Assembly (NCBI RefSeq): GCF_024436415.1
Contig: NZ_JAFMZQ010000001.1
Location: 2,232,001-2,296,000, forward strand
DNA: 64,000 nt
Direction: 5' to 3'
Source: Pedobacter deserti
GTDB lineage: Bacteria; Bacteroidota; Bacteroidia; Sphingobacteriales; Sphingobacteriaceae
Shown here: positions 36,796 through 43,585 of the stretch, in pieces
How the letters are laid out: each line of letters begins with the position of its first letter
Position numbering within the stretch: position 1 is the first letter of the stretch
Notes under the pieces: model-generated
Seen by the model: the letters and a program-made list of their open reading frames with translations, nothing else
Databases searched by the model: none
What the model was told of the DNA's origin: nothing
Translations under genes and position numbers: made by a program

Positions 36796-38562
36796 ATGGA
36801 ATTTATCATCAGCGCTGCAGTAGAGGGAATCAAGCATCTATACCAGGAAGAAGTACCCCGTAGTGTCATCAATATACAAGATACAAGAAAAGAATTTGAA
36901 GGACAGGTCACCATTGTCGTGTTTCCAATCGTCCGCCATTCCAAAAAATCGCCCGAGCAAACCGCACAAGACCTGGGCAATTACCTCGTCGAAAAGCTGG
37001 AAGAAGTCACCGGCTTCAATGTCGTAAAAGGCTTTCTAAACCTGAGTATCTCCGATGCATTCTGGGTTAACCTGTTCAATACAGCACTCTTACAGCCCGA
37101 CTTCGGTACCTTCCCCTCCAACGGCCGTAAAGTGATGGTAGAATATTCCTCACCCAACACCAATAAACCACTCCACCTGGGTCACGTTAGAAATAACCTG
37201 CTTGGTTATTCCGTGGCAGAACTCCTTAAAGCCGTCGGATGCGAGGTTACTAAAGTGAACCTGGTGAACGACCGCGGCATCCATATCTGCAAGTCGATGT
37301 TGGCCTGGCAAAAATGGGGTAACGGCGAAACGCCCGAAAGTACCGGGATGAAGGGCGACCACTTGGTAGGGAAGTACTACGTGGTGTTCGATAAAGAATA
37401 TAAGAAGCAGATCGACGAGCTGAAAGCTGCGGGGCAGACAGAAGAGGAAGCCAAAAAGAATGCGCCGCTCATCAAAGAAGCGCAGAAGATGCTCCAGCTC
37501 TGGGAATCCGGCGATGCCGAGGTGATCAGTCTGTGGGAGACCATGAACGGCTGGGTGTATCAAGGCTTTGGCATCACCTATAACAAACTGGGGGTCGATT
37601 TCGATAAATACTATTATGAAAGCAATACCTATCTGCTGGGTAAAGACACGGTAGAAGAGGGGCTTGCCAAAGGGGTATTCTTCAAGAAGCCCGATGGTTC
37701 CGTGTGGATCGACCTGACGGCCGACGGACTCGATGAGAAGCTGGTGCTGCGTGCAGACGGCACCTCTGTGTACATCACCCAGGATCTGGGAACCGCGCAG
37801 ATGAAATATGACGACTTCGGTACGGAGGAATCTATCTATGTGGTAGGCAATGAGCAGGACTACCACTTCAAGGTTTTGTTCCTCATTCTTGAGAAACTAG
37901 GTAAAAGCTGGGCCAAAGGGCTGTATCACTTATCGTATGGGATGGTCGACCTCCCCAGCGGTAAAATGAAATCCCGGGAAGGAACGGTGGTCGACGCCGA
38001 CGACCTGATCGAAGAGATGGTCGAGACCGCCAGAATCAAAACAGAAGTATTGGGTAAAACCAACGATTTCGACGAGGCAGAAAAAGCCAACCTGTACTAC
38101 AACATCGGTATGGGCGCCTTAAAGTACTTCCTGCTGAAGGTAGAACCTAAAAAACGCCTGCTGTTTGATCCTAAGGAGTCTATCGACTTCCAGGGAAACA
38201 CCGGTCCCTTTATCCAATACACCCACGCAAGGATCCGCTCCCTGCTGGCTAAGGCAGCCTATGTACAAGACAGCCCTGTGGAAGCAGCCATCAATGCCTC
38301 AGAGCGCGATATGGTGATGTTATTAGCAAAGTACCCGTCCGAATTACAGGAAGCAGCAGCGGCACACAGCCCGGCTACACTGGCCAACTATCTATACGAA
38401 GTCGCCAAACTCTTCAACAAGTTCTATCACGAGGTACCGCCAATCATTAAAGAAGAAGACAACAACCTAAAGCAATTCAGGTTAAATCTCTGCGCAGTTA
38501 CCGCCAGCGTACTCAAAAGAGGTATGCGCCTGCTCGGTATTGAAGTACCAGAAAGAATGTAG
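36796..38562 (+). CDS. argS: Arginine--tRNA ligase
   Basis: A 588-residue class I aminoacyl-tRNA synthetase that charges tRNA-Arg. It shows the HIGH-type motif SSPNTNKPLHLGHVRN, the KMSKS-equivalent GKMKSREG, the GNTGPFIQYTHARIRS block and the DALR anticodon-binding C-terminus. ATG 36796 is chosen over an in-frame TTG two codons earlier. It is divergent from the arginine deiminase-like gene and converges on the AI-2E transporter gene with a 9-base gap. Confidence 0.96.
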   Translation: MEFIISAAVEGIKHLYQEEVPRSVINIQDTRKEFEGQVTIVVFPIVRHSKKSPEQTAQDLGNYLVEKLEEVTGFNVVKGFLNLSISDAFWVNLFNTALLQPDFGTFPSNGRKVMVEYSSPNTNKPLHLGHVRNNLLGYSVAELLKAVGCEVTKVNLVNDRGIHICKSMLAWQKWGNGETPESTGMKGDHLVGKYYVVFDKEYKKQIDELKAAGQTEEEAKKNAPLIKEAQKMLQLWESGDAEVISLWETMNGWVYQGFGITYNKLGVDFDKYYYESNTYLLGKDTVEEGLAKGVFFKKPDGSVWIDLTADGLDEKLVLRADGTSVYITQDLGTAQMKYDDFGTEESIYVVGNEQDYHFKVLFLILEKLGKSWAKGLYHLSYGMVDLPSGKMKSREGTVVDADDLIEEMVETARIKTEVLGKTNDFDEAEKANLYYNIGMGALKYFLLKVEPKKRLLFDPKESIDFQGNTGPFIQYTHARIRSLLAKAAYVQDSPVEAAINASERDMVMLLAKYPSELQEAAAAHSPATLANYLYEVAKLFNKFYHEVPPIIKEEDNNLKQFRLNLCAVTASVLKRGMRLLGIEVPERM

Positions 38563-38571
38563 GGGATAGGC

Positions 38572-39705
38572 TTAGTCCTTCTCCTTCGTCTTTTCCACGC
38601 CCGGCTTGGTTGAAACATCCTCCTTCTGGCGTTGCTGTCTCGAAAGCATCGGACTTTTGGCCGGGCGCTCATCGCCCAGCAATACGCCCCATTGCTTAAA
38701 CATCTGCGTACGGTCGAAGATCACCTTGAGCACAGCGATCACAGGCATAGACAGGAACATTCCGGAAACCCCGGCAATGCTGCCGCCCACAATCACCCCC
38801 AGAATGGCAAACAAAGCATTGATCTTCACCTTAGAGCCCACTATTCTCGGCATTAAGATGTTGTTGTCCAGAAACTGTACCCCGGCAATCACCAGCAAAA
38901 CCGTAATCACCGGCCACAGCTCCGTAGAAGAGGTCAGCGTAAGCAATACCCCGATCAGGTTGCCGATCAATGCACCCACATAAGGGATCAAGTTCAGCAC
39001 CGCGAAAATCACCCCGATCAGGAGCGCATGCTTAATCCCCACCAGCATCAAAATACCCCCCAGCAAAATCGTCATATACGTCACCTGGATCAGCAAACCT
39101 ACCAGGTAATTCTTAATGATCGCTTCCGTTTCATATACAGCTTCCTTAACCTTAGGATGATCACCCTCCCTAAACCACATGAACACAAACCTCAGCAACA
39201 AGTCCTTATAGAAGAGCATCAGGTAAATGTATATGGGCAGTAAACCCACAAAAACAAAGATCGAGCTTAAAGTCACCGCCGTACTGCTCGCAGCCTTTCC
39301 GGCCATACCCAGCAGATCATTGCTCTTATCATTAATAAACTTGATCTGCTCCTTCGTAGAAAAGTCGCTTATCCTGCTGATCCATTCACTTAAAGCATTC
39401 AGGTGAATCGCCACGTTCTCCTTAATCTGCGGGAAATCCTTCACGAGCATGCCCACCTGCGCAGAGAAGAACCAAATGATCCCCGCCAGAAATATCGCCA
39501 GCATCAGTATCGGCAAGATGATCGCCAGCGCCTCCGGCATTCTGATCTTCCTCAGGTAGCGGTACACCGGCAATAAGACAATGCTGATAAAAAATGCCAT
39601 GATAATAGGCATGATGATGTCATTTCCCAGTACCAGGATATAACCCAACAACACAATCCCTAAAAGCTCAATGGAGCGGCGAACGGTAAGCGGTAAATTT
39701 GACAT
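38572..39705 (-). CDS. AI-2E family transporter (PerM/UPF0118)
   Basis: A 377-residue integral membrane protein with about eight hydrophobic segments. The family pattern is visible: paired N-terminal helices, a soluble loop (QIKENVAIHLNALSEWISRI), LLGGILMLVGIKHALLIGVIFAVLNLIPYVGALIG and DNNILMPRIVGSKVKINALFAILGVIVGG. The charged tail after residue 345 is variable. Family members export small molecules or ions; AI-2 transport itself is not implied. It is divergent from mnmE. Confidence 0.9.
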   Translation of the reverse strand: MSNLPLTVRRSIELLGIVLLGYILVLGNDIIMPIIMAFFISIVLLPVYRYLRKIRMPEALAIILPILMLAIFLAGIIWFFSAQVGMLVKDFPQIKENVAIHLNALSEWISRISDFSTKEQIKFINDKSNDLLGMAGKAASSTAVTLSSIFVFVGLLPIYIYLMLFYKDLLLRFVFMWFREGDHPKVKEAVYETEAIIKNYLVGLLIQVTYMTILLGGILMLVGIKHALLIGVIFAVLNLIPYVGALIGNLIGVLLTLTSSTELWPVITVLLVIAGVQFLDNNILMPRIVGSKVKINALFAILGVIVGGSIAGVSGMFLSMPVIAVLKVIFDRTQMFKQWGVLLGDERPAKSPMLSRQQRQKEDVSTKPGVEKTKEKD

Positions 39706-39743
39706 GATGCAATCTTAACACTACAAGGTATAAAATGTTTGTC

Positions 39744-39751
39744 TAGTTTTG
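39744..39751 (+). promoter_or_regulatory. -7-like element immediately before the mnmE ATG
   Basis: TAGTTTTG matches TAnnTTTG and ends 4 bases before the ATG at 39756, the same arrangement as argS. No -33 element is evident. Confidence 0.4.
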
Positions 39752-39755
39752 TACA

Positions 39756-41123
39756 ATGATCACAAATGAAACCATCGTCGCTTTATCAACCCCGCCCGGC
39801 GCAGGCGCCATAGGCGTCATCCGACTATCCGGAAAAGAAGCCGTTTCAATCGTCAACAACGTATTTGCCGGGAAAGACCTCAGCAAACAGGCCTCGCATA
39901 CCCTGCATTTCGGACTGATCAAAGACGGCGATACCGTGATCGATGAAGTGGTGGTCGGGCTGTTCATCGCCCCGAAATCATACACCAAGGAAAACGTCGT
40001 CGAAATCTCCTGTCACGGTTCCAATTATATCATACAACAGATCATCGGTCTCCTGATCCGCCACGGCGCCGCTGCGGCAAAGCCCGGCGAATTTACCTTA
40101 AGAGCCTTTTTAAACGGGGGACTAGATCTTTCTCAGGCTGAGGCCGTTGCCGATCTGATCTCTTCAGATTCCGAAGCAGCCCACCAGGTAGCCATGAACC
40201 AGTTGAGGGGAGGGTTCAGTAACGAACTCAACGAGCTGCGTGAACAACTCATCCATTTCGCTTCCATGATAGAGCTGGAGCTCGACTTTGCAGAAGAAGA
40301 CGTGGAGTTTGCCAATCGCGACCAGCTGCAGGAACTCATCAGCAAGATCACCGTTGTGCTCAACAAACTCATCCGCTCCTTTGAACTCGGGAATGTGATC
40401 AAGACAGGGATCAATACCGTAATTGCGGGCCGACCAAACGCGGGAAAATCGACACTGCTCAACGCCCTGCTCAACGAAGAGCGGGCCATCGTGAGCGATA
40501 TTGCCGGTACCACCAGAGACACCATAGAAGAGCTGCTCAACATCAACGGCATCAACTTCAGGCTTATCGATACCGCCGGAATACGCGAAGCCACAGACAC
40601 CATAGAAGCCATAGGCGTAGAAAAAACCATGCAGAAGATCAGTCAGACTGCCCTGCTCGTCTACCTCTTTGACGCCGCCGAACTTAGCCAGGCCGAGATC
40701 AGAGAAGACATTCTGCGCCTGTATAAACCCGGCGTACCCTTCCTGGCCATCGCCAACAAATCCGATCTGTCAGCATTTAAGCCGATGAACCTCGACCTGC
40801 CCTCAGATATCGCATTCCTATCCGTCTCCGCCAAAGAAAAAATACATATTGAGGAACTAAAGCAATTGCTGTACGAAAACGCCATCGGCGACAAACTAAG
40901 CACCGACCAAACCATGGTCACCAATATACGCCACGTAGAAGCCCTGCAACGCACCAAAGCCGCGTTAGACAGCGTATCAGAAGGACTAGTGAACCCCGTT
41001 ACTTCAGACTTCCTGGCGATGGACATTAAGCAGGCGTTACACTATCTGGGTGAGATTACAGGGCAGGTGACGACTGATGATTTGCTGGAAAATATTTTTA
41101 GTAAGTTTTGTATAGGGAAGTAG
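39756..41123 (+). CDS. mnmE: tRNA modification GTPase MnmE
   Basis: A 455-residue GTPase that with MnmG modifies the wobble uridine (cmnm5U34). An N-terminal folate-binding domain (IVALSTPPGAGAIGVIRLSG) leads to a helical domain, which encloses the G domain: G1 GRPNAGKST, G2 GTTRDT, G3 DTAG and G4 NKSD. The C-terminus has the conserved FCIGK ending, whose Cys is essential in the family. The gene is complete. Its last 335 bases recur at 42783-43117 behind hipBA, so the 3' end of mnmE marks the left edge of an accessory island. Confidence 0.96.
   Translation: MITNETIVALSTPPGAGAIGVIRLSGKEAVSIVNNVFAGKDLSKQASHTLHFGLIKDGDTVIDEVVVGLFIAPKSYTKENVVEISCHGSNYIIQQIIGLLIRHGAAAAKPGEFTLRAFLNGGLDLSQAEAVADLISSDSEAAHQVAMNQLRGGFSNELNELREQLIHFASMIELELDFAEEDVEFANRDQLQELISKITVVLNKLIRSFELGNVIKTGINTVIAGRPNAGKSTLLNALLNEERAIVSDIAGTTRDTIEELLNINGINFRLIDTAGIREATDTIEAIGVEKTMQKISQTALLVYLFDAAELSQAEIREDILRLYKPGVPFLAIANKSDLSAFKPMNLDLPSDIAFLSVSAKEKIHIEELKQLLYENAIGDKLSTDQTMVTNIRHVEALQRTKAALDSVSEGLVNPVTSDFLAMDIKQALHYLGEITGQVTTDDLLENIFSKFCIGK
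40789..41123 (+). repeat. Left copy of the mnmE 3'-end direct repeat
   Basis: This 335-base stretch aligns without gaps to 42783-43117 (offset 1994), with about 31 differences by manual count (about 91% identity). Nearly all differences are synonymous. The two copies flank hipBA. Confidence 0.9.
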
Positions 41124-41170
41124 GTACATGAGCAGACAAGCTTCATCGTTTAACTCTGTCTGAAATTAGT

Positions 41171-41178
41171 TATATTTG
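41171..41178 (+). promoter_or_regulatory. -7 element of the hipBA promoter
   Basis: TATATTTG matches TAnnTTTG, 49 bases before the hipB ATG. The -33 region (near 41148) is weak. Confidence 0.5.
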
Positions 41179-41180
41179 TG

Positions 41181-41192
41181 ATACTATAGTAT
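41181..41192. promoter_or_regulatory. Palindromic operator candidate of hipBA
   Basis: ATACTATAGTAT is a perfect 12-bp palindrome starting 2 bases after the -7 element, at the expected transcription start. A second inverted repeat, GTAATAG (41195-41201) and CTATTAC (41219-41225), runs up to the start codon. HipB proteins typically repress their own operon from such sites. Confidence 0.5.
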
Positions 41193-41226
41193 TAGTAATA
41201 GGTAAAAACTTAATATAACTATTACC

Positions 41227-41535
41227 ATGATGCCACTTATATCACCAGCTAAAGCTCAAATGAAGATAGCAGAACACATTCGAGCCCGACGTTTGTCAAT
41301 GGAACTAACACAGGAAGGATTAGCAGCACGGTCTGGTGTTCCGCTAGCCACATTAAGAAAGTTTGAACAAAAGGGCTCAATATCTATGGAATCCTTTTTA
41401 AAAGTCCTGATGGTAGTTGGTGGAATGGAAGAGATCATCGATCTGTTGAAACCACCGAAGCCGGTTTTTAAATCAATAGATGAGGTGCTGAATGACACGG
41501 ATACCATAACCAGAAAAAGAGGGCGTAAGAAATGA
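41227..41535 (+). CDS. hipB: HipB-like antitoxin, XRE-family repressor
   Basis: A 102-residue DNA-binding antitoxin. The helix-turn-helix is visible at about 15-65 (IRARRLSMELTQEGLAARSGVPLATLRKFEQKG). The charged tail ends RKRGRKK. It overlaps the hipA start by 4 bases, so the two are translationally coupled. It should neutralise HipA and repress the operon through the palindromes upstream. A start one codon later (41230) is equally possible. Confidence 0.88.
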   Translation: MMPLISPAKAQMKIAEHIRARRLSMELTQEGLAARSGVPLATLRKFEQKGSISMESFLKVLMVVGGMEEIIDLLKPPKPVFKSIDEVLNDTDTITRKRGRKK

Positions 41536-42782
41536 GTGCCCCAGTAACAGAGGTAAAGGTGGGTTTGGACTTTGGGTTAGAAGTTCAACCAGTAGGGCGT
41601 CTTGCTATCCGCAACCGGGTCATCTATTTTGAATACAACGATGCATTCATTCAGAAAGGCTTAGAAATCTCACCTTTTCGTTTGCAGTTGCAACGCAGGG
41701 TCATAGAATTGCCTCAACAGCCATTTGAAGGGCTGGCCGGAGTCTTTAATGATAGTTTACCCGATGGATGGGGACGACTATTGTTTGACCGTCTTATGAG
41801 ATCACAGGGCATATCACCGGGCGATATTTCTCCGCTGGACCGTCTGGCGCACGTGGGCTCATCAGGAATGGGCGCATTAGTTTACGAACCGGATAAGAGT
41901 CCTGCAGACGACCAGGAAAATATAAATCTTGACCATCTGGCCATACAGACAGAAGAAGTACTGCAAGGCAGTTCTGAAGATTTTATCAAAGCGTTGCTGG
42001 CATTAAACGGATCATCCGCTGGTGCCCGTCCCAAAGCGCTCGTTGCGATCAGTGATGATCGCAAACTGATCACTCATGGTACAGGGAAGCTCGCTGACGG
42101 TTTTGAATCGTGGCTCGTCAAATTTGCCAATACCCAAGATGGGCAGGATGCGGGGGCAATTGAATACGTCTATGCCTTGATGGCCAAGCAGGCCGGAGTT
42201 CTTTTGCCGGAAGTCCATTTGTTTCCGTCACAAAAAGGTGCTGGGTATTTTGCCGTTAAGCGTTTTGACAGGGAGGGAAACAAACGCCTGCACATGCATA
42301 CCGCCAGCGGTTTGCTGCATAGTGATTTCAGAACCCCATCTCTGGACTATGAAGACCTATTGAACCTAACCGGAGCCTTAACTAAAGATATCAGGGAGGT
42401 GGAGCAAATGTACCGCCTGGCCGTATTCAACGTACTCGCGCATAACCGCGACGACCATGCCAAGAACTTCAGTTTCCTGATGAGTGAAAACGGGACCTGG
42501 AAACTTGCCCCGGCTTATGATCTTACCTTTTCTAGCGGCCCCAACGGCGAGCAGAGCACCATGGTAATGGGCGAAGGTCGCAATCCAAAAATTAAGGATT
42601 TAATTAAGCTTGGTTCGGATGCTAAACTGTCCAAAAGCTTTGTAAAGGAGACTATCGATCAAACGAAAGATGCTTTAAATGGATGGAGTACCTTGGCTAA
42701 AAATCATCATGTGGCAAAGGCTAATGTTGACTTGGTCAACAAGGCCCTAACAAATCCGATCTATCAGAATTCAAGCCTGTAG
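41532..42782 (+). CDS. hipA: HipA-family serine/threonine kinase toxin
   Basis: A 416-residue HipA-type kinase, the toxin of a type II module. HipA targets known from the family are aminoacyl-tRNA synthetases such as GltX. Conserved features are the N-terminal subdomain (PFEGLAGVFNDSLPDGWGRLLFDRLM), the Gly/Ser loop GSSAGARPKALVAI, SWLVKFAN (ATP-binding Lys), the catalytic HNRDDHAKNFSFLM and the metal-binding APAYDLTFS. All kinase residues look intact. The coding sequence ends directly against the duplicated mnmE 3' segment. Confidence 0.92.
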   Translation: MSAPVTEVKVGLDFGLEVQPVGRLAIRNRVIYFEYNDAFIQKGLEISPFRLQLQRRVIELPQQPFEGLAGVFNDSLPDGWGRLLFDRLMRSQGISPGDISPLDRLAHVGSSGMGALVYEPDKSPADDQENINLDHLAIQTEEVLQGSSEDFIKALLALNGSSAGARPKALVAISDDRKLITHGTGKLADGFESWLVKFANTQDGQDAGAIEYVYALMAKQAGVLLPEVHLFPSQKGAGYFAVKRFDREGNKRLHMHTASGLLHSDFRTPSLDYEDLLNLTGALTKDIREVEQMYRLAVFNVLAHNRDDHAKNFSFLMSENGTWKLAPAYDLTFSSGPNGEQSTMVMGEGRNPKIKDLIKLGSDAKLSKSFVKETIDQTKDALNGWSTLAKNHHVAKANVDLVNKALTNPIYQNSSL

Positions 42783-43117
42783 ACCTCGACCTGCCCTCAG
42801 ATATCGCCTTCCTATCCGTTTCAGCCAAAGAGAAAATACACATCGAAGAACTAAAGCAATTGCTGTACGAAAACGCCATAGGCGACAAACTATCCACCGA
42901 CCAAACCATGGTCACCAACATATGCCACGTAGAAGCCCTGCAACGCACCAAAGCAGCACTAGACAGCGTATCGGAAGGACTAGTCAATCCCGTTACCTCA
43001 GACTTCCTGGCGATGGATATTAAACAGGCCTTGCATTATCTTGGAGAGATTACGGGGCAGGTGACGACTGATGATTTGCTAGAGAATATTTTTAGAAAGT
43101 TTTGTATCGGGAAGTAG
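42783..43117 (+). pseudogene. Duplicated 3' fragment of mnmE
   Basis: A second copy of the last 335 bases of mnmE, starting immediately after the hipA stop codon. The reading frame is open to the FCIGK stop. Compared with the intact gene there are about 31 base differences by manual count but only two clear amino-acid changes in the last 85 codons (Arg to Cys in NIRHVEAL, and Ser to Arg before KFCIGK). That pattern means both copies evolved as functional mnmE ends in related lineages before being brought together. It lacks a start and the GTPase domain, so it is non-functional here. Confidence 0.9.
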
Positions 43118-43240
43118 TGGGGCAAGAACACTAACAAGTATAGCACTATACTTTCGTTAAGCTGGAAGCATTCTTTTATTGGGGGAACCGAGTATAACAC
43201 TGCAAATAATGGCTGGAGTATCCGGCAGAGCTTTAAGTGA
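43118..43240 (+). pseudogene. Possible C-terminal remnant of an unknown protein after the mnmE fragment
   Basis: After the mnmE fragment's TAG the same frame stays open for 40 codons (begins WGKNTNKYST, contains SWKHSFIGG, ends IRQSFK, then TGA). The composition is protein-like and resembles the end of an outer-membrane or secreted protein. There is no start codon. It may be the end of the gene that once followed mnmE or of the gene broken by the island. Family not recognised. Confidence 0.3.
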
Positions 43241-43525
43241 GCCGTGAGTTTTGTCAACTTTAAAAGATGTTTGGAACAATTGTCATAAGAGCTACTATCA
43301 GATTTCTTCACTATACTCGCAGGTTGGATGTTCATATCCACAATACAGCAGACTCCATTACAATAACAAAAGCTTGTTTAGACTGAAACTCCTTGATAGA
43401 TTCTGATCATATCTTTTACTATCGTATGTCTTTATTTCGCATACCATGTTTGCAGAATCGAACACGGTAGGGTGACATGCATTGGTATCGACTCTAGTAT
43501 GTTTAGTCAATCAACATGCGTTGGA
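43241..43525. other. Non-coding stretch upstream of the four-gene cassette
   Basis: About 285 bases with no convincing gene, RNA or repeat. A minus-strand frame at 43036-43341 overlaps the mnmE fragment and lacks protein-like features. The promoter/operator of the cassette begins at its right edge. Confidence 0.5.
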
Positions 43526-43574
43526 TTTGACATTTGTAAAATAATGATTAAGTTTAATTACCTAAATGTCAAAT
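43526..43574 (+). promoter_or_regulatory. Promoter with flanking inverted-repeat operator of the four-gene cassette
   Basis: TTTG (43526-43529), 19 bases, then TAAGTTTA (43549-43556) matches the Bacteroidota -33/-7 pattern TTTG-N19-TAnnTTTG at all but the last position. TTTGACATTT (43526-43535) and AAATGTCAAA (43564-43573) are perfect inverted repeats, extendable by one pair. The left arm covers the -33 element and the right arm the predicted transcription start. The first ATG follows at 43586. Confidence 0.55.
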
Positions 43575-43585
43575 ACTAACGCTTT

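Noticed and set aside
43036..43341. 101-codon minus-strand frame over the mnmE fragment and the gap
   Set aside because: It is antisense to the mnmE repeat, shows no domain or signal, and its composition reflects the opposite coding strand.
43460..43485. tRNA-like TTCGATT motif on the minus strand upstream of the cassette
   Set aside because: Flanking bases do not form a T-stem and no cloverleaf can be built around it.
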